From Capniomyces stellatus (Eukaryota > Kickxellomycota > Harpellomycetes > Harpellales > Legeriomycetaceae): 64,000 nt of DNA. A program made the position numbers and the translations under genes. Positions 1 through 10,255 of this stretch are shown one piece after another. The notes beneath the pieces are model-generated. The model searched no databases and had not been told where the DNA came from. It saw only the letters and a list, made by a program, of their open reading frames with translations. Positions within the stretch are counted from its first letter, which is position 1. Every line of letters starts with the position of its first letter. The DNA lies in NCBI GenBank assembly GCA_001661515.1, contig LUVW01000011.1, positions 500,043-564,042 of the forward strand, in the 5' to 3' direction.

Positions 1-1420
1 ACAACGCCAGAGTCACGTCGTGTTCGTACACTATGTCTCCCAACTCCTCGCTGCACTCCAGCTTGTTCTCCTTCAGCCAGTTCTCCAGCAGCTGCTTGCG
101 GTTCATTGCCAACACCGGCTTTGTCAGCTCAATTGCTTCGTACTTGTTCAGCTCTCCAGTCTCCAGAATCGTTGCAAAGTAGTTCAGGATTGGCGACAGT
201 TGTCCCGCTACGCTTGGCAGGTGTTTCAGCCTCTCTATCGTCTCCACCGTCCGCAGAATCCCATTTGGCGACCGCGCTGCCATCACTGCTGCCTCCATGT
301 ACTTTCCGCTCCCCAGTTGCTGCTGGAACCGCTGCCCATACAGCTCTTCCGCCCCCGCCAGTCCGCCCCGCCGAGCTAGCCTGAACGCCGTCTCCACGTC
401 CCGCGTTGTTGCCAAGATGTGCCCTATCACCGTGTCTCTGTTTATATCCACCTTCAGCACCCGCCCCTTCCTATTTATACACATCATCCCCTCCCCGCTC
501 ATTGCCGTCACAAACACCGTTTCTCCCGAAATCCGCGTTGAAAACACATTCACTCCCGTCTCCACACTAAACACGTGCACAAACCCATACTTTGTCATCA
601 CAAACACCACCCCGTACGCCCCCGACGTCTGCACTGCTACTGGGAAGTCGTTCACCGCCTCTGCCGGAAATTGCAACTCCACCTTCCTCTTCTCCAACTC
701 CACATTTCCCTCCACGTGGTCTATCTCCACTATACTCACCTGCCCCCGACTCCCATCCCGGTTCGCCAACACCAATCCCTGCGTCTCCACTCCTCCCCCC
801 TCCAGCTTTATCTCAAAAAATCCCGCCGCATGCGCCTCAATTATCTGACTCACCCCCTTGTCCCCATTAAACAGCTGCGTCGTCCCCACCACTCTCCCCT
901 GCTCCTCCCTTATCCCAATCACCAACATCCAGTTCTTCTTCCTATTCGCCGTCGCCCTAATCACCTGCGACCCCTTCAACTTATCGTGCAACACAAACTT
1001 CTTCACCGGATCCGAACTCCCCTCAATCGTCCACAAATAAACCGCCTGCCCCGTCACCAACATTATCTCCTCCGAATTTATCCAATGCCAAAACATCACC
1101 TCCTCCCTCAAACTGCACGACTTTATCTTTGCACTCACCTCCAAATTAAACACCTGCAACTTCTGCCCCGCCTTCAACGCTATTATCATATTCTCCGGAT
1201 TCATTATCGCCGAGTCCGCTGTTATTGGCCGCCTAAACGACTCATTCCCATTCTTTAAATCAATCACATTTACATAATTCGTCTCCCCCTCAACCTCCCT
1301 AACACAAATGTACTTGTCCGACTCCAACGTCACCATGTTGAAGTTTATTTTCCCCCCATCTATCCCTAATTCTGTCAATTGAACAACCTCATTCAACTCT
1401 ATTGGCAATTGATTCTCCAT
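1..1420 (-). CDS. CHC1: Clathrin heavy chain, N-terminal part (runs off left edge)
   Basis: An uninterrupted minus-strand frame opens with ATG at 1420 (MENQLPIELNEVVQLTELGI) and has no stop before the window edge, giving about 473 residues. The start, the tract around INFNMVTLESDKYICVRE and later ATTRDVETAFRLARRGGLAG are typical of the clathrin heavy chain seven-bladed terminal propeller and linker. The family protein is about 1,650-1,700 residues, so roughly the last 70% lies outside. Known role: triskelion scaffold of coated vesicles at plasma membrane, Golgi and endosomes. No intron is visible in this part. Codons are strongly G-ending and the strand just upstream (1421-2000) is purine-rich when read in the gene's direction. 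Identification is firm; the missing 3' part cannot be assessed. Confidence 0.95.
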   Translation of the reverse strand, partial: MENQLPIELNEVVQLTELGIDGGKINFNMVTLESDKYICVREVEGETNYVNVIDLKNGNESFRRPITADSAIMNPENMIIALKAGQKLQVFNLEVSAKIKSCSLREEVMFWHWINSEEIMLVTGQAVYLWTIEGSSDPVKKFVLHDKLKGSQVIRATANRKKNWMLVIGIREEQGRVVGTTQLFNGDKGVSQIIEAHAAGFFEIKLEGGGVETQGLVLANRDGSRGQVSIVEIDHVEGNVELEKRKVELQFPAEAVNDFPVAVQTSGAYGVVFVMTKYGFVHVFSVETGVNVFSTRISGETVFVTAMSGEGMMCINRKGRVLKVDINRDTVIGHILATTRDVETAFRLARRGGLAGAEELYGQRFQQQLGSGKYMEAAVMAARSPNGILRTVETIERLKHLPSVAGQLSPILNYFATILETGELNKYEAIELTKPVLAMNRKQLLENWLKENKLECSEELGDIVYEHDVTLAL

Positions 1421-2709
1421 CTTTACTTTCTCTTTTTTTTTTTCCTTTCTTGTTTCTTTTTTCTTGTTTCTCTTTTATTCTCTTTATCCTCCCTATAAAG
1501 TAATATACATTTACTATTACTCTTCATCTCTATACTCTCTCTACTCTCCCATTCACTCCCCTCAACAACCAATCCCCCCCCCTCCCCTTTCTATCCTCTT
1601 CTCATCTTTACTCTCTCTACTCTCTTTACTCTTTTTCTTTCTTTCTTTCTTTTCAACCATCTTTCTCATTTTCATATTTTATTTGTACTTTTTTTCTCTA
1701 CTTACTTTTATTTACTTTTACTTGTTTCAATTCTGACTTTGAATTCAGTTTAAAAAGCTGCAATATATTTATACTCCTGCAAAATTACACTTTTATTGTC
1801 TCCTTTTCGCCAACTTTATTTTCCTCGTTTCATTTCCTTCATTACTCTTTCCTTTCTTCATTGTAACCTCTATTACTTTTTCTACTTATACTCATTTTCT
1901 TCTCTTTTCCTCCTAATTTATCCTCTACCATTCGCTTGTTTGTTTACGTCTTTTGATTTGTTTACCTTAATCTCTCCTTTTTCATCCAAATTTGTCTTTT
2001 AATCTCATTGATTTTCATTTTACAATTCAATCCCACTAGTTACTACTAATCTCATCATTTTTATTTGCCTTTCTCTCTTTTTGTAGTAACTCCCACTTCT
2101 TCAACCACCAATCTTATCAACATCTCCAAACACCGCTTTGATTATATCTTGCCGTTTTATCATACCACACTCCATTCAAAGTAACACTGGTACAATACTG
2201 ATACAACATTACTGATCCCTTTAGCCATGTAAAAGTTGAATGGTTTACAAATCACATCTTATCTGTTTACCCACGCACATTTTATTCCCAATTGAATAAC
2301 AAACACAACCCCAAAACTCAATCCTCATCACCAAGCGTCACTTCAAACCACAAAAACATCACACTTGTTTTTTTTTCTTGTCCCTTTTCACTTTTTATTA
2401 CATTAAAACAGCACTACTTTACAACAGTAAATAAAAACAATGTAGAAAAAAAAAATAAAATAAAACTAAGAGTCAAGAAAAAACATATTACACCTTGTGG
2501 CAAAAACAGTACATATAAAGCTGAATATAAAAATATTTGTTTACTTTCTACTCTTTTCACTTTATTACAATGATGTTTTACTGACAACATAATCTATACA
2601 CTTGGATTTTAGGCTAAAACATCGTCAACTCTTCAAAGTTACATTGACGCTATCATTTCATTTATCTATTTAGCTTGTCTTAAAGGATATATATATATAT
2701 ATTGTATAA
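1421..2709. other. Gene-free, pyrimidine-rich upstream region of CHC1
   Basis: Positions 1421-2000 are dominated by T and C on the plus strand, so they are purine-rich in the direction of clathrin transcription; this probably holds the CHC1 promoter and 5' UTR. The remainder to 2709 is AT-rich without a credible gene. It should include the 3' UTR of the minus-strand gene that ends at 2710. Confidence 0.5.
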
Positions 2710-3093
2710 TTATAGTTGAACTTGGATCTGCTTTTGGCGTTTGTTGTTTGAAACTTCGCCGTTTTCTGAAAATGTGAGCGTCTGGTCGTATAAATTTCCA
2801 TATGCTTCAGACTCACACTCATCAAAGCCTCTCTTGTTTGTTGGTCTTAGCCCAGAGCCCTGAACGCTGTTGCTGAGACACGATGCATTAAACCCACTGT
2901 TGTACCCTACCAACGATTCGGACGAACTGTTTTGGCTTTGCATCCCAAACTGGTTCAAACATTGGTTGTTCTCGTTCAGCAATATGTTTGTCTTTTGGCA
3001 AATACTCATACTGCCCCCGTTTCCACTTTCTTCCATGCAATCAGGCACGTACTGAAAGTGCGACAACATACTTGGGTAAAATCCTAGATCCAT
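2710..3093 (-). CDS. Small orphan protein with basic C-terminal motif
   Basis: A 127-residue frame starts with ATG at 3093 (MDLGFYPSMLSHFQYVPDCM). I do not recognise a family. It is rich in Ser, Asn and Gln with six Cys, has no signal peptide or membrane segment, and near the C-terminus carries NKRGFDECESEAYGN and NNKRQK, which could be a nuclear-localisation-like basic cluster. Its codon use is not the G-ending style of CHC1. It stands alone between two gene-poor regions, transcribed in the same direction as clathrin. It could be a regulatory protein or a chance frame; balanced amino-acid composition and a clean ATG favour a gene. Confidence 0.45.
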   Translation of the reverse strand: MDLGFYPSMLSHFQYVPDCMEESGNGGSMSICQKTNILLNENNQCLNQFGMQSQNSSSESLVGYNSGFNASCLSNSVQGSGLRPTNKRGFDECESEAYGNLYDQTLTFSENGEVSNNKRQKQIQVQL

Positions 3094-6000
3094 TTTCTCT
3101 TTTAATACACCTTCAACTCTGTGTTTTTGATTGACTTTAGCTCTTTTTTTTATTGCTGGCCCTTTTGTGTGTAAAAGTCTACTGTTGTATACTTTACGTT
3201 TGATGAAGTCTATCCTGCTTTGATCCTATTGATGAATGCTAGTTGCAGAAATACTTGTTGATTTCTTGTGCTCAAATTAACAAAGCTAAAAGTGAAGTGA
3301 TAAAAGTAAAATATATACAGCCTTGTATACTACGGTTGCTATAAAGTACAAGCGTTGGTTTAAAGCAAGAAAATAAAATGTGAAATAAAATAAATTTCAG
3401 TCAGCTTATTGATTTTATTTTCTAGTCTGCTTTAAAAAACAAAGTTGCACAAAAGCTTCGCACTTTTTCACGACTTTTATACTACTGTACGAAGTTTATT
3501 AGGAATAGCATACAAGTTTATCAAATTACCCAAAAAAACGCTCTATCCAAATTCCTCACATAGAAAAAAAACTGAATCACACAATTGCTTCTACTGGTAT
3601 ACTTTGGAATTTGCTCAATTGGCACACTATAATTGTATGGCTGTAATACTGATTTTTAATATTACAAATGCAAATCACACTAATACAAACTATATTAATT
3701 CAAACCAAAAAGCATTTATTTCAAAATTAACAGCTCAAAAGCAATAAAATAACAAATATTGTGGTAAAACGGAGCAGCTTTAGCGATTTTTTTTTACTCG
3801 TCGTTTTACTTTGGCATATTTTCTCAAGTAACAAATTAGTTAGTTCCCAGCGAACTATTTTTTTTCTAGTTAAAATACTAGTTATACCTTTTAAACATCA
3901 ATAAAATAATAACTAACTTCTAATTTAACTTTCAAATACTTGATTTGATTCTGCTTTACATTGCTTGATGCTTAAATTGTAATACAAACCAATTATGCAG
4001 CATTTTTTTTTACTACTCTTTTTCATTAACCATTTTATGTTACGTTAGGTGCAGTTTTTTTTTTCTCTTCTTCCTTTCTCGACTTTTTTGTTTCTTAATC
4101 ATACAGCCTTTATTCTAGCTAATAGAATTTTATTTCTTGCTTTATTCGCCAATTCTGTTTTACATAATACACCAAGTCCAATTGTTAAATCATTTTGACT
4201 AGATTAAATTCCATTAGCGGTAAATCCATTTCAAACTTACTCCAATTAAACCGCGAATAATAACACAAAAACAATTCGACCTTGTTTGCCCAAAAAATTA
4301 AGCAGGTTTATCTCACCAATCATAATACATAAAGCTCAAGTAAGCTAATTACAAGCTTGAACTCTGGCTCGCTTTCTCTTTTTCCTTTTTTTTTTTGACT
4401 GTTCTTTTAATTTTTTCACATTGCACTTCATTTGTTCTAATCAAGTCAAAAAAAGCCCAATTGTCAAACTCACTTTACCCAATAAACGCCAAAAGGCAAA
4501 CTTGGTTAATTAAAAACCTGAAAAAGTAAAAAAATAAAAACTAGCGAATTACAGAGTCGGGTTGAAAATAAAAAACAAATAAATGCGCGATAATAAAAGC
4601 TAGGAAGTTAGAACAGCTCAGAGCCAATAAAAGTGGTGTCATTATAACTTACCAAGTGGGCCTATAAAGCTCAGAAAGGTTATTTTTTCCAGCCTTGAAA
4701 ACAATCAAGCAAATATTTGACTTAATGATCATTGTGTACCGTAGTAATTAAACCAACTTTGACTTTTACCATCTTTTTTTTTCCTTGCTAAAACTTGCAA
4801 ATGAAAAGCTGCCTATTTTTATTACTTTCCAAAATTCATTTTTCTTTGTTTTAAGAGAGTAAAAGGTCAATTAACAATCGTCCACAAAACAAATCGTTGA
4901 ATTTGACTTATTTTGACTTTTTATATTATATTTTATTCAGTTTAATCTCAACCAAAAAAAACAACCAAAACAGCCAATGGCAGCCACAACAGCTCGAAAC
5001 AAAACCAACTCGTCTAAATTAAAACACCAAATTTGGTTAGTGCTGTCAATTTGGACGGATTGTTCCTCAGCACCATGACGACAACCGGCAACGTCAAGCA
5101 CCCCCCTAATTGGGCAACAATAAAACTACACAAATATTGTGTTTGTTTACACGTATACACAATTATTGATTCATTAATTTTATTCATTTACTTGCATTAC
5201 ATGGCATGCACGCTTTGAATATGAGCCGTGTCAAGAAGGGGTTTTTAGTTTTACATTCCATTCGGCTCAGCTTAATGCGACAAAAGCCAAAAACCCACAC
5301 TAGATCGTTAATTTCAACTTTGATGTTTGGGGCATAAAAGTGTTCTGTTTCTTTAATGTTGGTTGCTGTACTTTAAACAAAACCAAAACTACAAAGAACA
5401 GAAAAGTGTACAATACGCTAAGATCTGTTGTGAATTATGGGTGTTTCCCAAACTCAGATGTATACTCACTATTGTAATGTTACTATGCTGTGATATTGTT
5501 ACAGGGCCAACAAGGCATGGAAAAGAACAAGAAAAGGTTTTGTGTTAATGAGATAGAGATAAGAGCGTTCGAATAGCCAGTATATCTAATGGTAAACGAT
5601 GTTGGTTTAAACTTTTACTAGCCGTGGAAAGTGTGAATTTTGTTTAAACCAAGAAAGAAAACTATAAATTGGTAGTTCCTGTTAAAGACCAGTCTAAAAA
5701 TCGAACAAAAAAGCAACGAATTAACAAAGAGATTGGGAATTATGAATAAAGAAAAGAATTGATTGGAATTTCAGGAATAAAATAAACAGGAAACATAGTA
5801 ATATTTCAATAATAAAAAAACAGGGAACATGAAAGCTGGAAACAAAAGCACAGGTGATATTAGAAATGTGGGTGGAAATAAAGGAATGCAAAATCAAGAC
5901 AAAAACAATAGCAATAAAAAAATTGTAAAATGGACAAAGCAAAAGTAAGAATAGCCGCATAAATAAAAAGTTGAAATTTAGAATTGGAATTTAGATTTGA

Positions 6001-7118
6001 AATTCAAGGTTTGGGAATCAAGAACCGAATTAACCAAGAAAAATAAGCAACGCAAAGAAAAAAGAATACTTGGTCACACATATAAGGAATTAGAGTTTGA
6101 ACGAACACAAATACCTCTCTACCTGCTGAATTGCGAGTAACAGAGTATCATAGCGTATAACAAAGACGAGCATTGGTTGTTGAAGGGAAAAGAATTATTT
6201 TAGAAAAAAAAAAAAAGTAGAAACAAAAACAAACGCGAGAATCAGTAAAAAAAAGGGGATCGAATATAGGAATAGATCTAGAGTAGAGAGGTGTAGACGA
6301 AGAAAATAGAATTGGATTATGGGCAGGTGGCAAGAGTAAAGAAACAAGTAGGTAAACGAAGAAAGAAAGAAAAAGAATAGGATAGAAAGTGGTGAAACAA
6401 TGAACAGAAAGGTTAGACGCGAAAACGATAATGAGCCGGTTGATGCGCAAATGGATGCAGATAAGGTTAGAGCTGAGCTTCTACTAACAATACCTTTTTT
6501 CTCAAATAAAAGAGAGAATTTTTATTGTTTGAATGCAGATTGAATGGACTAGTGTGAATAGAAATGCTTACAAGTTAAAAAGACTAAAAAGTGAAAACAA
6601 AACATAAAACAAAACAAAAAAACGTAGAGCGATGAGGAGGATTATGTAAGGGAAAGAATGGCAACAAAGACAAAGCAGTCAAACAAATGTAGTTATTGTG
6701 AAAAGAGCAGTGCAGAGTAAGCCTTTGATTAGAATAGTGAGAGTGAGAGTAAGAGTGAGAGTGAGGAATCTTGGTGAAAAGAGGGGTAGAATAAACAAGA
6801 GGGAACAAGAAAGACGGGAACAGAAATTAACTGAAAAGTGAAAACTAAAAATAGGTCGCTAAAGACAGTGCCATGTTTGATATGCGGGTCGAGGTGTCAT
6901 ATAGGTAAGGGATAATAGGAAAAATAATACAAGATGTTGATAGAATTCAATAGAAAAAAAAGGGAGCAAGAAAAGGAAAAAAAAAAAAAAAAAGAAAAAA
7001 ATTTAATAATTCAAGNAAAAAAAAAAAAAAAAAAAAAAGGGAGGAAGAAAAGGAAAAAAAAAAAAAAAAAGAAAACAATTTAATAATTCAAGTGGGATGG
7101 TGGGTGGGGTGGGTATAA
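3094..7118. other. 4 kb gene-free region
   Basis: AT-rich DNA with many homopolymer runs and no frame with credible protein composition. From about 5700 to 7100 the plus strand becomes markedly purine-rich (A and G), matching the upstream side of the ASH2 gene that starts at 7119. No tRNA, repeat family or conserved domain was seen. Confidence 0.6.
6961..7092. repeat. Near-identical A/G-rich block present twice around a single N
   Basis: The 55-nt block at 6961-7015 (begins AGGGAGCAAGAAAAGG, ends TTTAATAATTCAAG) recurs at 7038-7092 with two visible substitutions. Between them are one N (7016) and a poly-A run. This is either a real tandem duplication in the ASH2 promoter or two overlapping contig ends joined with one N. 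Confidence 0.8.
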
Positions 7119-9605
7119 ATGTGTATATGGATAGAATGTATAAAATGTTTGGGGAATATGCAAAGCAAGATATTGTTGGGAGACGACTTTTACTATTTCA
7201 AATGTATGGTATGTACTCGGGGGCGGGAGAAGTTTAAGCGGTACCACTTGTCATGGGTGGATGTGGTGCACATAACGTTGTTTAACCTGACGCACATATC
7301 AGCAAGCACAGGGACGATTGAGGAGGTGTTTAGGGATAGGAGGGATAAAGAGACGGGTCAATTTTCGTCGGGGGAGCGAGGGCCGCAAACGTATGAGGAC
7401 GGGAGGGTTTATTTCCACTACAAGGCAGATGTGGCCAAGTTTATAGACATAAACTGGACGTATTTCTGGAACAAGGCACGGGGAGAAACGTGGATAAACT
7501 CGGCGTCAAGCGCACTATCGACCAACAGTACAGAAAACGTTTCGGAGGACGGACGGTTTGAAAGCGGAAAAGCAAAGTATAACAAGAACGGGATGTGGGC
7601 TTTGACAGACGATGCCAGATTCCCGTCGTCTTATGACCTGTCGCAGCAGCAAAGAAGCCGATCGGTGATGTACGACATTTCGGCAGATGGAACTTTGATT
7701 CCGCTAAACGAATCAAGATCGAACAGTTCGGCTGGTATGATTGGAGGAGGAGGAAACAACAACAACAGTAGCAGCAGTATTGGACATAATAATAGCAGTG
7801 GTGTTAATATTAATGGGATTGGAGGAGCAAGTGGAGTTGGAATTGCGGGAGGAATTGGAGGAGTTGGGGGAGGAGTTGGGGGAGGGATTGCAGGAGGAGG
7901 AATTGGGGTTGCGGGAGGAGTTGGGGGAGTTGGAGTGGGGGGTAAAAAAAGGCGAAAGAGTGAGAATGTGAACAAAACAGGAATAAAGGCAAAGAAAAGC
8001 AAAAGTCGAGTAAACAGCAGTTCATCGGTTCAAGGAATGTCAAGTGTTGGAGCAAAGGACGGAGGCAAAGGCAAAGGCAAAGGCAAAGGCAAAGGCAAAG
8101 GCAAAGGCCAAGCTCAGAGCCAGGTGGGAAGTAGTTACTCGCAGCTGAAACTGTCGTCATCGCAGTTGAGCCTGGATAAAAGTTACGAGTCAAGTGGAGG
8201 GAATTTAGGGTCAGTGCCAGTGCCAGTGCCAGTGGCAGTGTCGCAGCAAAGAAGCAGGAGGCGGCCGGTAGTGAAGAAGGAGGGCGATAATTTTGTGAGC
8301 AGCAGCACAAAGGAGTGGACAATTGTGATGTGGCCGGACCTGGACAACCCCGAGAATAACTTGGCAACAACAACAACAAAAATGTCAATGTCAATGTCAA
8401 ATGAAAAAACTCACGCAGCGCCCCAGATGAAAATGCATAGTGAAAACAGAGTTGTGTGGAACGAGAAGGGGTACCGCATGGCCAAATCGACCCACGGCAC
8501 AGCCACAGGCACCTTCTACTACGAGGTCGAGGTGCTAGAGGGACTCAAGTCCAACTGGAACCTGCGCATTGGTGTGTCGCAGATCAGCGGTGACTTACAA
8601 GCCCCATGCGGATTCGACAGCTACTCGTACTCCATGCGTATGAGGCCAGCCACCAAATTCCACAGCGCTGTTGGTGAGCTGTATGGCGAGTCCCTGGCTG
8701 TTGGCGATGTCCTGGGTGTGCTCCTACATCTGCCCGACCAGCTGGACAGGGACCAGGCCAGAGATATTGAAGCTCGGCGGTGGAAGCCAACCACTCCATA
8801 CAGACCATTCAACTACTCCCAGCCCAAAAATATTCCCCCACCTGCTCCCCCAGCCAAGTCCAGATTTCCCCCCACTTGCCCCCCACCACTCCCCCTAACC
8901 CCAAACTCCGAGCTTGTATACTTTAGGAACGGTCAGTGTCTCGGTGTTGCCTACTCGGGCCTCTACCTCGGCAAGTACCACCCCGCTATTAGCTCCTACA
9001 ATGGCGGCAAGGCCCAAGTCAACTTTGGCTCCCCCATAACCTCCCAATCAGACCTTCCTACTGTCGATCTAGGCTTCAAGTACCCCCCTCCCTTTGTGTG
9101 GAGGAACAAACGCGTCCTACCCTTTTCCCAGCTAGCTTCTGATTACTCTCCTATTGCCCCAACCTTACCCGTAAATCCCCTCTCGCCCAATAACAATGAA
9201 GACGATGACGATCTCGATTTACAACTACAAATGGAAATCGAAATGGGTCTCGAAATGGCCCTTGAAAATGATAACGACAACAACATCGACACTAATACCA
9301 GTAACCATATCACTGATAGTAATCATAATATCGCCTCTTCTTTAATTCCCGATCCTCAACCAACAACTACAACAACTGATCCTACTGATCCTACTGACTC
9401 CCAACTTATCCCAGAACCTCAAAAAGACGAAAAGTTGTTAAATAACCAAATCAACTCGGTTAATCAAACTTTCGATATCAGTAAACCTGACATTGTTGCT
9501 GATTCTGTTGCTGATTCTGTTACCGATTCTACTACTGATTCTGTTGCTGATTTTGACAAAGGTCCATCAGATACTTTGTCAACATTACCTCCTAACGAGT
9601 CCTGA
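7119..9605 (+). CDS. ASH2: ASH2/Bre2-like COMPASS subunit (SPRY domain)
   Basis: Single-exon frame of 828 residues. The N-terminus has two Cys pairs (C7-x2-C10 and C29-x2-C32) followed by FKRYHLSWVDVVHITLFNLTHIS and GRVYFHYKADVAKFIDINWTYFW regions that resemble the atypical PHD plus winged-helix part of ASH2 proteins. A SPRY domain occupies about residues 440-660, with GYRMAKSTHGTATGTFYYEV, GDLQAPCGFDSYSYSMR, VGELYGESLAVGDVLGVLLH and KYHPAISSYNGGKAQVNFG. The SPRY is interrupted by a Pro-rich loop near residues 560-595. Between the domains are low-complexity segments: Gly-rich about 204-274 and a Gly-Lys repeat about 314-330. Known role: supports Set1-family H3K4 methylation in the nucleus. 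Codons change from G-ending to C-ending near 8450. The C-terminal 150 residues are acidic, Asn/Thr-rich and probably disordered. The start could lie slightly further in. Confidence 0.9.
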   Translation: MCIWIECIKCLGNMQSKILLGDDFYYFKCMVCTRGREKFKRYHLSWVDVVHITLFNLTHISASTGTIEEVFRDRRDKETGQFSSGERGPQTYEDGRVYFHYKADVAKFIDINWTYFWNKARGETWINSASSALSTNSTENVSEDGRFESGKAKYNKNGMWALTDDARFPSSYDLSQQQRSRSVMYDISADGTLIPLNESRSNSSAGMIGGGGNNNNSSSSIGHNNSSGVNINGIGGASGVGIAGGIGGVGGGVGGGIAGGGIGVAGGVGGVGVGGKKRRKSENVNKTGIKAKKSKSRVNSSSSVQGMSSVGAKDGGKGKGKGKGKGKGKGQAQSQVGSSYSQLKLSSSQLSLDKSYESSGGNLGSVPVPVPVAVSQQRSRRRPVVKKEGDNFVSSSTKEWTIVMWPDLDNPENNLATTTTKMSMSMSNEKTHAAPQMKMHSENRVVWNEKGYRMAKSTHGTATGTFYYEVEVLEGLKSNWNLRIGVSQISGDLQAPCGFDSYSYSMRMRPATKFHSAVGELYGESLAVGDVLGVLLHLPDQLDRDQARDIEARRWKPTTPYRPFNYSQPKNIPPPAPPAKSRFPPTCPPPLPLTPNSELVYFRNGQCLGVAYSGLYLGKYHPAISSYNGGKAQVNFGSPITSQSDLPTVDLGFKYPPPFVWRNKRVLPFSQLASDYSPIAPTLPVNPLSPNNNEDDDDLDLQLQMEIEMGLEMALENDNDNNIDTNTSNHITDSNHNIASSLIPDPQPTTTTTDPTDPTDSQLIPEPQKDEKLLNNQINSVNQTFDISKPDIVADSVADSVTDSTTDSVADFDKGPSDTLSTLPPNES

Positions 9606-10255
9606 TTACCAATCGTCATTTGAACGTGAAGCTGGTTTAGCTACATACTCAGATTTACTCTGGCCAATCTTTATTGGTCCAAAATGTTCTTTATACTTTT
9701 CAATTTCTTTCTTCATTATTCTTCTTTACGTTTCCTTCTCACTTTTTCTCTCTTCACTTTGATATTCTTGTTATACTATGTTTATTATCCTATCTCTTCT
9801 TTTTTTTTATTCTTTTATTTCATTTTCCTTTAAATCACTTGTGGAAAAATAAATAAATAAACAAAATACAAAATACAAAAATGTTACAACTGTTACTAAG
9901 AAAGTCTGTTCCACAGGCCAATAGAATCATTGCTCATTGTTTTCCTGTTTTAAATTTTATAAACTAAACAAAATCTCTTGCTTGATTTCACATTTCAGTT
10001 TCTTTATTTTTTTTATTTATTTTCAAAACTGTTTTTTTACTTCTTCTTCTTCTTGCTATACTTGAGTAAATCCAGTAGCTACTAATATTAAACTATCCAA
10101 CTCAAATATTCCCTTGTTCTTGTAATAGATTCCGCCTTTCACGCAACCACGATCCATTTCCTTAAAACTCAATTCAAAGTTCAAAATTTCAAAGTTCAGA
10201 TTCAACCGGCTTCGAATGCTAGTGTCGTCTTCACCGCTTTTTTTTATTTCTGTAA
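9606..10255. other. T-rich 3' flank of ASH2
   Basis: Pyrimidine-rich, mostly T, immediately after the ASH2 stop, then AT-rich sequence up to the next start at 10256. No gene is seen. It probably contains the ASH2 3' UTR and the promoter of the next gene. Confidence 0.5.

Noticed and set aside
297..1258. Several long open frames on the plus strand opposite clathrin heavy chain
   Set aside because: They are reverse-strand shadows: G-ending codons on the minus strand make stop-poor C-rich frames opposite. The minus-strand protein is unmistakable clathrin.
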